Position numbers and translations under genes: made by a program
NCBI GenBank assembly: GCA_003013855.2
Contig: ML058466.1
Location: 1,541,501 to 1,605,500 of the forward strand
Direction of reading: 5' to 3'
DNA length: 64,000 bases
From: Liriodendron chinense
Taxonomy: Eukaryota > Streptophyta > Magnoliopsida > Magnoliales > Magnoliaceae
The notes under the pieces: generated by a model
Database searches by the model: none
Told to the model about the DNA's origin: nothing
The model's input: only the letters and a program-made list of their open reading frames with translations
Shown here: piece after piece, positions 22,013 through 31,569 of the stretch
Layout of the letters: every line of letters begins with the position of its first letter
Numbering within the stretch: position 1 is the stretch's first letter

Positions 22013-24262
22013 CGTTAGAACTAGAAAAAGCTCGATGTAGTTTTCTTGTGTTTTGTTGTTTTAGGGTTCTGAATATAGAGACATTCATAGACAATCACAA
22101 GCATTCACAAAAGTACACAAGAGAAGAGATATCGCAAGGTGAATTTTATTTCAGAGATTCTGAGATCTTGTATATTCCAGGCTGTGGTCTGGCACGTGCC
22201 CTTAATTACATCGAATGATCGATGACCCTTGATTAAAAGGCAGAAGACTAGTCAGTAGGAACTATGGTCTTAGAGTCTATGGTCGTAGAGACCTGTATTT
22301 TGTGGTCGAAGAGACCTGTATTTGTTGTGTTTTGTTATGGACTAATCCATCTTTGTACAAGCCAGATGTCTATGTCCCATGTTTTGACCAGAGATCCGAG
22401 CTGAGACTGTCAGGGTTTTTAACCGAGGGGTGCGACTTTGGGCCTGCGCCCGTCATTTTTTACGGGTGACCGTGGGAAGACCAATCTGCAGTTGTATGTA
22501 CCTGAGCAGCTCAACCGGCGGATGCCGTTTGAATGGGTAGGGCATCGACTGTTCTCCAAGTGTCAATCTTTAACAAATTTCATGTAATAGTTTAAAACTC
22601 TCTTGATATGGTTTATTGTGTTAACCATAGTCCCATTTGCTTAGTCCCGACCTGAATTCGGGTCATATTATGATAGTACATGTAATGATGAACATTGGTA
22701 TGATTCTGGGTACTGGCGGCCTCTTTTTGAGAAATTACTTCGTTCATTGCATTAGATCAAATCGGACTCCGAAGGCTTGCATTCTGCTCATTGGGTGGCC
22801 CGGATGAGTTATTTGCTGCCCCATTGCGTCCGGAACGCTCGAAATATCCACAATAGGCTGAAACGGGGCCCCAAAAAGCCACAAAATGAAGGTTTAAAGG
22901 TGCTGACATTGACACTTAGAGTGCTGATTTTTCTGATCCGCTAGCCTGATTTTACTGATGTGATGGGGCCAAAGCGTCCAAAAATGACTTTGTTAAGATG
23001 TGTATTTTTCTGATCCACTGGCCTGATTTTACTGATGCACTGAGGCTAGTGCATTGAAAAATGACTTGTTTCGAAAAATGGTTGATTTTCATGATGCGCT
23101 AGCCTATTTTTATGATGTGCTGGGGCCAGTGCATCAAAAAATGACTTGTTTCATAAACGACTGATTTTCCTGATGCGCTGGCCTATTTTTTTGATGCGTT
23201 AGGGGGTCAGTGCGTCGATAAAATAAGCTAAGTTTGATCAAAGTATTTTTATGATGCGCCATTGTACTTGTACAATTTTGAATTATTTCTTCGTCGGACC
23301 TGCTGTGGTTGGAAGTGGGATTTTCGGTGAAGGGTTCTGTCGGTTGGAAAGGAATTTCGGTGATCGAAAAAGGATTCCGATAGTCGGGAAAGGGATTCCG
23401 ACGGTCTCTCAAATACCCAATGGACAAAGCTTTCTCTCTTTGGATCCGTCCAAATGAACAGTAACTGAGGGGTATTTATACCCAAAATACCGAAAGTCGG
23501 CCAATAGGAGGCTGCCGCGTGTAGCGCGTCAAGAAAATAAGTCGGCGCATCTTAAAATGCGTTTGTTTAAATGCTGATTTTTGGGACGCACTGGCTGTCA
23601 GTGCATTCTGAAATTCACTAAAAATGCCTGATTTATTGGACACGCTAAGGGTCAGTGCGTCCTGAAATTCTTGAATTTTTTGATACGCTGGACGTCAGTG
23701 CATCCTGAAATTCATTTATGAAAACTGTCTGAATTTCTTGATGGGCTGGGTGTCAGTGCATCCTGAAATTCACTTTGGAAAATTGTCTGAATTTCTCGAT
23801 GTGCTGGGTGTCAGTGCGTCCTGAAATTCACTTTGGAAAACTGTCTAAATTTCTCAATGCGCTGGCTGAATTTACTAATGCGCTGAGGGTCAATGCATCT
23901 TTAAATTCATTTCTAAAATGGCTGAATTTCATGACGTGCTGGCTATGTATTTAGTGATGCACTTACGAACTTATTTGTGACTATCTTGCGAAAATAATGG
24001 TTTGTGGGGCCCTGCTTTGCGATGAATGTTGATGCACTATCCATGTTTGTTCATTATTGGACTTACCGCCCAAATTTAGAGGGTTTTGATCATGATGAAT
24101 GGGGGGGCCCACCCCTGGTCAACTTTCTATTTTTGGTAAAGTCTGATGCGTATTGTGATTTTTTTCGAGACTCCTCATGCATTGGCCCTAAATCTAGTGG
24201 TGCGATGGATTGCACACTTATAACCCCTGTTTTGAGGATCCCGACTTTTTGGGACCCCAACA
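22013..24262 (-). mobile_element. solo LTR of family B, minus orientation
   Basis: Minus strand begins TGTTGGGGTCCC at 24262 and ends near TTCTAACG at 22013. It has a perfect duplication GATGC at 22008-22012 and 24263-24267, is 2250 bp long and has no internal region. The TATAAATA box (minus) lies at 23473-23480. Arrays of the GATGCGCTG/CAGTGCGTC dyad lie at about 22920-23220 (downstream of the box in LTR orientation) and 23575-23915 (upstream). It has only about two units of the 24-bp repeat that is fivefold in the plus-strand copy. Confidence 0.93.
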
Positions 24263-25330
24263 GATGCTGGGCGACAAATTCTCATAGGAAACCCTGTTGA
24301 ATGAGGAATTTTATCTACTGCTTTAGGTCGAAGCAGTCCACTATGTCGTGGCCGTAATCCTTATGGAAGAGACACTATTTCGACTTGCTTCTTTGATTCA
24401 GATCGGTCTTGATCTTTGCTAGTGACTTGAACATCTGCTTATCTTTCACAGCCATGTATGCCTGCTCAATAGGCATGTTTAAATACGTGTAGCATTCAAA
24501 CCGACTGGCCAAGGCTTTGGCTCCTCAGGGAGCACTGCCCCGACTAAACGAACCTTGGTCATCCTTTCGCCGCTTGGAGCTAGAGTCATCTTTAGGATCT
24601 TTCCTCTTAGACGAGGACCTATGAGTGTTGACTAGCTGCTCAGCATTGATATGCTTCTACGCTCGGTCCAGGAACTTTGCCACAGACTGGGGGGGTGGGG
24701 GGTCCTGGCCAACCGATCAGAGGAACTTTTTATCCCTCAATCCGCTGATCATTGTGTGCAGCATCACCTCCTAAGACAAGTTTTCGACCTAGACCGCCTC
24801 AGCGTTAAAACGAGTGAGGTAGTCCTTCAGGGACTCATCGTCCCTCTATTTAACTGCAGCAAGGTACGTAGTGTGCTTCCGCAGATCTGTGCTCCTAATG
24901 AACTGTGTTGTGAAGGTTCGACTAAGCTACATGAATGAGCTGATAAACCTTAGCTTTAGGTTTCGGTTTCATGTCTAAGTTGAGCTCGTCAATGATATAT
25001 AAAGGGAAATCCTTACACATTATGTTGCTATTAACCCTGACAAGCTCCATTCGGACATGAAAATTCTCTAAGTGCTCGGAAGGATCCCCTACCCACTATA
25101 CTACTTAAGTTGGAGTACCTTGAATCCTTTTGAAAGCTATTTTGCTCAAATGTTGTCAGTGAATGGAGACTATGGTGTTAATGTCAAAAATTGGCTAACA
25201 GATGTTGGTTAGGGACCAACTTTGATTATTCGTCGTCTGATCTCCACTCTGAGGTGTAGATTGAGGGACCTGCAATCACTGAGAAAGGTTAGGACCATCA
25301 CCGGCTGACCCAGCTTATGGCCCTCCGATG
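24263..25330 (-). pseudogene. gag: Tat-type gypsy gag, degenerate
   Basis: On the minus strand, broken frames show GDPSEHLENFHVRMEL near 25080, then a Ser/Lys/Asp-rich linker (SSSKRRKDDQGS near 24560), then CLFHKDYGHDIVDCFDLK near 24340-24395. The order matches the gag of Tat-lineage gypsy elements, where a Cys/His module of this form ends gag. There are many stops and frameshifts. It is upstream of the protease piece at 21231-22012 once the solo LTR-B is removed. Confidence 0.75.
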
Positions 25331-26356
25331 CCAAAGTCAGTACCGATATTAAAAGGAAAGGTTGTTGGAGTTTTAATGGCAGTGGATTGCATACCTGGAG
25401 AGAGTGCAGAGGGCCTTTTTATAGATAATTATTGGAGAGATTTAGGTGGATCCCAAATTTGTTGGGATAATCCTTATCTTATCTGGATTAGTGGGATAAA
25501 CCTTATCCTTATCCTTATCTTATCAAGAGGGATAAACCGACGCGGATGAAGCCAGGCCTCTTGTCGAGCTGAGGGACAAATGTCGAGGCCGAGTAGGTCC
25601 AGTAAAGAGTGCCAAAGCTGAGGCCGAGTGTGTCAAATGAATGAGGTCGAAGCGAGAAGGCTAAATGCTGAGCCCGAGAAGGCCGAATTAGAGCCCGAGT
25701 GGGCCAAGGCCAAGAAGGCCGAATGCCGAGCCTGAGTGGGCTGAAGTTATTGGCCGAGAGGCGAGTGCCCAAGGCTAACTTAGCTTCCTCTCATAAATAC
25801 TCGGTCCATGACCATACTTGGTGTAGAAGATGAACCCTAGTGGGAAGCTTTCTGTATTTTGAGCTAGCCTGAATCTGCCCATAATAGAAGCCACCCAAGT
25901 TTAATGGTCAAAATGTTTCATCACGGAACTTTGAAGCGGTTACTATTAAAGTGTCTGAGTAGGTTGAGCTTAATTGGTATGGCCTAGAGGCAATGGTGCC
26001 CGGAGGCTATGTGGCCCGAAGGCGATGTAGCTCGGAGGCTATGTGGCCCGGAGGCTAACAGCCTGAAGGCAATGCGGCCCGAAGGCTATGGTGCCCGGAG
26101 GTAATGTGGGGGAACTGGCGCTGTCAAATGAGTTATCAGATCCAAATTAAATTCTTTGTCACAGGGACAAAGTTTGTCAGAGGAAGTGTCAGGCACCTCT
26201 TTAAGCCTCGTATTCGTAAAGAATAAGGCCAGATCGAGTATTGGATCCTTGCGCATGCTTCATGAAGTGTTTGGCTGTTTGGCATCTTCTTTGGACGTCT
26301 GCTGGCCTGGTAATTAAGGCGATTGATCCTGTCATGGTCAGTTTCGCAAATTAACG
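25331..26356 (-). mobile_element. Tat-type gypsy LTR, probable 5' LTR of the minus-strand element
   Basis: Read on the minus strand it ends near CTGACTTTGGCATCGGAGG (about 25325-25345), the motif type also present in the LTR fragment at 8321-8337. It directly precedes the gag segment. The interior is rich in GGCCGAG/GAGGCCGA words (25555-25770) and carries a 16-bp tandem repeat at 25982-26109. Termini are not defined; the LTR-A fragment A4 cuts it near 26357. Confidence 0.5.
25982..26109. repeat. 16-bp tandem repeat, about eight copies
   Basis: Units of the form GCCCGGAGGCTATGTG with variants (GCCCGAAGGCGATGTA, GCTCGGAGGCTATGTG, GCCTGAAGGCAATGCG). Lies inside the Tat-type LTR. GCCCGGAGGC is close to a dyad, recalling the arrays in the other LTR families. 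Confidence 0.88.
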
Positions 26357-27163
26357 TTGGATAAGGATACGCCTATCAAGGAAGATCCAAACTCTAGAGA
26401 TCAAGAGGGGATGAAGGTCATCTTCTTCATGAGCTTGGAATGCTCCAATCTCGTGTTAAAGCACAAGGAAGATGCCTTACATAGGTTGGGAATGAGCCTC
26501 AAATGGTCTCCAAGTATGGTGGCTTCACTCCTCTCAAAATCCCTCTTCTTACCCCTCAAAATGAGCCAACCCCTTTATAAAAGTGGTCCAAACGGATAAA
26601 AAACAGGTAGATAACGGCTAGTTCTGACCTGTCTCGACCGGTCCCGGCCGGTCGGCCAATGGCCAGTGAAGACAGTAAGTACGCTGTCTAGGGGGGGGGG
26701 GGTCTATCCGACTGATCTAGACCGGTCGGCCCAAGGGCCTGCACACTATAGCATGCTGCTGTCTGGACTGGAAGGTAGTCCAACCGATCGGTCCAGTCCA
26801 GCCGACCGGCCGTGACCGGTCAGACAGGCCTGGGTCCAGCCCATTTTGGTTTGCTGACCCACTATATCACAACTCAACCTGTTAGGCCATAATATCGGTG
26901 ATCTTTTGGGACACCTAGGGCTAATCTATGATGACTAAAGGTTTCCTAATATGGTAAGGTCATCAAAGAGGTTAAGGGTTAGGTTTTGGTTAAGGTTAAG
27001 GCACACCAAGGCATCACTTTTACCTATTTCTTCTTCCTTGATGCAGCAGGGCCACTTAAGTCTTCGGTCATCATCTTCATTAAGCTCAACCGACACTAAA
27101 CTCACTAACCTAAGTAATTGACAAACAAGGTGCACTGGTATGCCACAGAAAAGTGTACTAACA
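26357..27163 (-). mobile_element. truncated LTR-A, copy A4
   Basis: Minus strand begins TGTTAGTACAC at 27163 and follows LTR-A for about 800 bp, with GACCGGTC-type dyads at 26620-26830, then breaks at about 26357 into Tat-type LTR sequence. It abuts, in inverted orientation, the copia gag that starts at 27164, whose own 5' LTR is missing. A G-run lies at 26692-26701. Confidence 0.85.
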
Positions 27164-28280
27164 CTGTCCACCATACTTTGACGGAACCAACTATGCCTAT
27201 TGGAAGGCTTGAATGAGGATTTTTCTCCAATCCATCGATCGATCCATATGGGCAGCAACATTAAATGGATATTCCTTGCCCACTGAACAAGTGGAGGTTG
27301 ATGGTAAGATCATTGTCATTCCCAAAGATGATGAGAAATGGAATGACGATGAGAAATGGAATGATAATGAGAGAGCTCAATATGTGGCAAATGTCAAAGC
27401 TCAATATGTGGCAAATGCCAAAGCTCTCAATGCGATTTGCTGTGGTGTTTTCCTGAAAGAATTTCAGCGCATTCTCACATGCATAACTGCAAAAGAAGCG
27501 TAGGATATATTTGAAGTAACCCACAAGGGAACCAACACAGTAAGACGCTCAAAGCTTCAGTTCTTAACCACTAAACTTGAAAACATTAGGATGGAAGAGA
27601 TTGAGACCTTTATGGAGTTCTATACTAAATTTTCTGATATTTGCAACTCATGTTTGCCTTGGGAGAAAGGGTTCCAGAAGGAAGGTTATGTAGAAAAATA
27701 CTTAGATCCCTCTCGAAAAGATTTAGTACCAAGGTAATTGCCTTAGAAGAGTATAGAGACATAGATAACATGAAAGTAGAAGAACCTATAGGTTCCCTAC
27801 AAACTTATGAACTACACTTTAGGGACCCCCTCTAAGAAGAAAGATCTCGCTTTGAAGTCTTCACATAGACACTCACATAGGCAAAAGAAAATCAAGAGTG
27901 AGTCGTTCGAAGATAGAGATGATGAGGATGATGATCTTAACAAAAGATTCAAGAGATTCCTCAAATTTGATAGAGGGAGTAGCAATGACAAGAAGGACAA
28001 GAAGGGTGATAAACATAAAAGGAAATCATCCAAAACTTCATCCGTTCGATGTTACGGTTGCGGTCAACGTGGCCATATTGCCTCGGATTGTCTGTAAATG
28101 TCTAAACTGAAAGGTAAAAAGGCCATGGTAGCCACGTGGGATGATACAGAGGAGTCAAATTCTGAATCTAGTGACTCCAATAGTGATAAGAGCCAAGATA
28201 TAGTGAGAGCTCTCATGACTTCCACCACTACCTCTCTTCCCCCTAATCTAAGAGAGGATCACAATCGCTTTCCCTTCTAG
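27164..28280 (+). pseudogene. gag: Ty1/copia gag pseudogene
   Basis: Gag forms the element's particle. Reading starts within the conserved N-terminal block FDGTNYAYWKA (27177), stops at TGA 27210, resumes MRIFLQSIDRSIW, and contains two small in-frame duplications (WNDDEKWND near 27340; a 24-bp repeat encoding AQYVANVK near 27380). After a TAG near 27501 come EVTHKGTNTVRRSKLQ and MEFYTKFSDI; after two frameshifts, LRSLSKRFSTKV and VEEPIGSLQTYEL, the block order of copia gag. Then a Lys/Asp-rich stretch, a CCHC zinc knuckle CYGCGQRGHIASDC (28050-28091), and after one stop KKAMVATWDDTEES with an acidic Ser tail to 28278. No protease, integrase, reverse transcriptase or RNase H follows. Start of the coding region and the 5' LTR are lost at copy A4. 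Confidence 0.9.
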
Positions 28281-29059
28281 GAAAAGGAGTTCCCAACCCC
28301 TTACCTCATGCTACATTCTATGAGGGTATTGTGGAAATTAGTTACCCTTAGGCTAATCAAACTAAACATAGTAAGGGTAGCTAGAAATGCTTCTATAGGA
28401 AAATCTAGGGATTTTAGCCTCATTTCTGTGTGTATGGGAAAATCAGAGGATTCAAGCCTCATTAGCCCAAATTTTGATAATTTAGCCTTGCTTTTATTTA
28501 ATATATTTGCTGCTAGATTATCATCCTGCTTAGATTAGCTAATCTTGCTGAATTTCATGCTTAATTATATGTTAATCTTTACTTTTTATTGGTCTTGATA
28601 TACCAATTGGGGAGGTTGGTTGATTGGGCTATAAGCCCTTGAGCTTTAATGCTTAATGTATATCATAAATGACCAATTTTGTATGATTAATTATGCTTAG
28701 AATAGTACATTTTCTTGTTAATCATGTTCCCATGCATGCTCCTTGTTTTATAGGTTCATGCACCCTATACTCTCTCTAGTTAGCATGTGCTTATAGTTAT
28801 AACTGTGACATACTATCTTCTCTTACCTTAATCTTAATTGATGTTTCGTTAAGGGGGAGAGAATAGTTTGTTAATTGCTGACAAAAAGGGGGAGAAAGAT
28901 CAAGTCCCACTAAAACTAGTTTGCTATGTTTTGTGATGTAGGGATTGACAGGTTATGGGGGAGCATTCAAGAGGAGCTTGCCTAGTTACATGTCTTAGTG
29001 TTTTGAGTATTTTATTTTGGTAGGATAGGTTTTTGTAAGTAATTGACAAAAGGGGAGAT
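28281..29059 (+). other. 3' untranslated region and polypurine tract of the copia element
   Basis: No gene beyond gag. The stretch contains two AAAAGGGGGAGA-type tracts: GACAAAAAGGGGGAGA at about 28881-28896, and AAAAGGGGAGAT immediately before the LTR at 29060, which is the polypurine tract. The whole of pol is missing, so the element is a non-autonomous deletion derivative or a heavily deleted copy. Confidence 0.75.
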
Positions 29060-30178
29060 TGTTAATGCACTTTTCTGTGGCATACTAATGCACCTTGTTT
29101 GTCAATTACTTAGGTTAGTGAGTCTAGTATCGGTTGAGCTTAATGAAGACGAAGACCGAAGACTCAAGACGGACCGGTTGCATCAAGAAAGAAGAAACAG
29201 GTAAAAGTGATGCCTTGGTGAGCCTTAACCTAGTACCTACCCAAAACCATTAACCTCTAGATGACCATGACCCAATAGGGCATACCCTTAGTCATCTTAA
29301 ATTGGCCTTAGGTGTCTCAAAAGACCACCAAAAGAATGGCCAAAGAGGTTGCATGTTCTGCTAAAAAATAGAAACAAAAGGTAGAAAAACACGCATGGCC
29401 GGGTCCCCAACTAGAGGGGAATCCGCCCAAGTGAGTTGGCCTGAAAGTCCAATGGTCATCGGGCGCCCGACCACAACATGTCCGGGTGCAAAAACGTCCA
29501 GCAGCGCAAACCCAATTCTGGACTAAATTCTGGGAGCCCGACCAAAGTGAGCACTGGGCGCCCGACCACACCTTGACCAGGCGCCCGACCAACTCAAAAA
29601 ACGTGCAGCGTTTGAAATCATTTTATGGACCAGATTCCGGGTGCCCGATGCTACGCGAATCTGCCTATTATTTGACCATTAGGAGAAACTTTATAAAAGC
29701 GGGGGATTCGATTTAAGGATTAAGAGAGGGGATTTTGAGGAGATAAAAGCCACCATTGCTAGAGACCATCAGAGGCTTTATTCCAAACCCATAGCAAGTC
29801 ATTCTCGTTGTGTTTTCATCACAAGCGTGGGCCATTCAATGGCATCATGAGAATAAACTTGTTCCCTCTTGATTCCTAGGGTTTAGACACCTTGATTATA
29901 GTTAAATCCCTTGTCTAAACACTACCTAGGAGTCCAAATAGGTGTATTCCTCTAGGAAACCTATTTCCTACCATTTATAGAGGATTCACCATTCCCTAGA
30001 ACCTTTGGCATCTCTAATGGAGCATCACATACAAGGTAGTTGATCTTGGAGCTGAAGCCTTGGCAAAGCAGCGGCATCAAAGATTGGGGGGGCACAAGGG
30101 GAGCTGATTCAAGCACGGGAGAGCAAGAAGAAGCAACCCAAAGCGGCGCTACAAAGGGGCTCAATTCGACAAGTAAGG
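29060..30178 (+). mobile_element. 3' LTR-A of the copia element, copy A5, left part
   Basis: Starts TGTTAATGCACTTTTC right after the polypurine tract, which ties LTR-A to a copia element. It carries an array of GGGCGCCCGA-type dyads at 29459-29650 and a TATA-like TTTATAAAAG near 29690. It is split at 30178 by the family-D element and continues at 39793-40682. Taken together the LTR is about 2.0 kb. Confidence 0.92.
29459..29650. promoter_or_regulatory. GGGCGCCCGA dyad array in LTR-A copy A5
   Basis: Copies or variants of (T)GGGCGCCCGACC begin at about 29459, 29481, 29531, 29555, 29578 and 29638; steps are 22, 50, 24, 23 and 60 bp. GGGCGCCC is an 8-bp palindrome. Same place upstream of the TATA-like box as the differently worded arrays of copies A2 and A6. 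Confidence 0.6.
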
Positions 30179-30439
30179 TGTTGAACCTACAATTATACAT
30201 TGCATAGCCCATTACATCACATTATATGCATGGTTTTCATGTTTAAAAGGCCCATCTAATGCATGTTCTGTGATTGTAGGAATGAGAGTGGACTTCACCC
30301 AATTGGAGATCAACAGGGGCTATTTAGAGCCATTGGATGAAGGTTGAAGGAGGACCAAAGAAAGAAGAAAGCAAGGAGAGGAGAGAAAAGAAGAAAGAGG
30401 AGGAAAGAAAGGAAGAAAAAGTGAAATGAAGAAGGCTCG

Positions 30440-30690
30440 ACCGATCTTGACCAGTCGGCCAAAGGAGCCAGACCGGTCAAGACTGGTTGACCAACCCCTC
30501 CAGATGCCTACTGGACTGACCACAAGCAGGTCTGACCGGTCGTGACCGGTCAGCCAAACCAGTTCAACCGGTCAAGACCGGTCGGTCATCAAGTCAACTA
30601 TCCCCTGAGCACGCTAGACTCCCAAGCAGACAGGTCCGACCGGTCGTGACCGGTCGGCCAGCCCAGTCCGACCGATCTCGACCGGTCGGC
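30440..30690. promoter_or_regulatory. 22-bp double-dyad array in family-D 5' LTR
   Basis: About six units close to CCGACCGGTC-N2-GACCGGTCGG; each half contains the palindrome GACCGGTC and the two halves form a larger dyad around N2 (GT, AA, CT, TT). It ends about 100 bp upstream of the TATA box. The same 22-bp unit occurs in copia LTR-A copies such as A9. Confidence 0.75.
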
Positions 30691-30793
30691 CATGTGAAAA
30701 CAGCAACCTTTCTAATTCGGGACTCTGAATTCTTCTGTGGAGTGCGTATCCTTACGCAGTTTCTAGATGATTTTGACGCAACCGAGCTTCCCC

Positions 30794-30803
30794 ATTATAA
30801 AAG
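30794..30803 (+). promoter_or_regulatory. TATA box of family-D 5' LTR
   Basis: ATTATAAAAG, matched by CTATAAAAGG at 38984-38993 in the 3' LTR. Confidence 0.7.
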
Positions 30804-30966
30804 CACACCTAGGGGCTCTTCCTAGGGTATCGTAGAAGCTAAGGGACGTCGTGGGAGAGGAAGGAAGCTATCGTGGAGCGTCTGCAACCCTCCAAACTCC
30901 GATTTTTCTAGTTTTATGTTTTCTTATTTGAGCTTTATTTGTAGTACGACAATGCTCGGCTAGAAT

Positions 30967-30986
30967 CTCTCAGCTAAGGCTGAGAG
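30967..30986 (+). other. conserved R-region hairpin of family D
   Basis: CTCTCAGC-TAAG-GCTGAGAG gives a perfect 8-bp stem with a 4-base loop. It recurs at 39156-39175 in the 3' LTR, and a longer version with 9-bp arms lies at 43533-43554 in the diverged solo LTR, with compensating changes in both arms. That suggests an RNA structure in the transcript leader. Confidence 0.7.
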
Positions 30987-31569
30987 GTGAAGCTTGTAGC
31001 TAATTTCATGTTTGATTCAGTTAATTTAAGTAATTCTACTTCTAGTTTGGATTTTTGCCTATTCTAGTTCTTAAAGTTGATAGTTTTAGATGTTTTATGA
31101 GAGTTCATGTGCTTCGGACATGGATTCGTTGCAATTCTCTGAGATTATCATGGTGTGCTTGTTTAGATTCGAATTATAGTAATCCTTGAGCAGGCCATAG
31201 TCCATAGGCATGGCTGTTACTTCGAAGGCTATGATTTTAAATTCTACATTGTTGAATGGGACTAGAACTTGGAAGTTCAACTTGAGTAGGATTGAATGTG
31301 TTTAATGCTTTATTTTCCAACTAGATGAGAGATAGGACTTCAAATCTAGTTACGTATCTTGCTTGGATTGATTGGATTGACATGGGATTGCTACAAGTGG
31401 ATCCTTGAATTCCTTAGTACCTTAAATTACTGGTTTTCATTAAGTTACTGTTTTAGTATAATTATTCCAATTGAATCTCTTACCTATTGCAAACTGAGTT
31501 GCTGGAATAGTTTGAAACTTGTTCTCCAATCTCTTGTGGATTGACCTCGGTCTTACCGAGTTTTATTAC

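Noticed and set aside
30440..30690. Regular GACCGGTC repeats considered as a CRISPR array
   Set aside because: Plant context, palindromic units, variable spacing, homologous spacers and a fixed position in LTRs rule it out.
31095..31544. 61-aa frames repeated almost identically at 39284-39859
   Set aside because: These lie in the two LTRs of one element, which were identical at insertion. Similarity is no evidence of coding.
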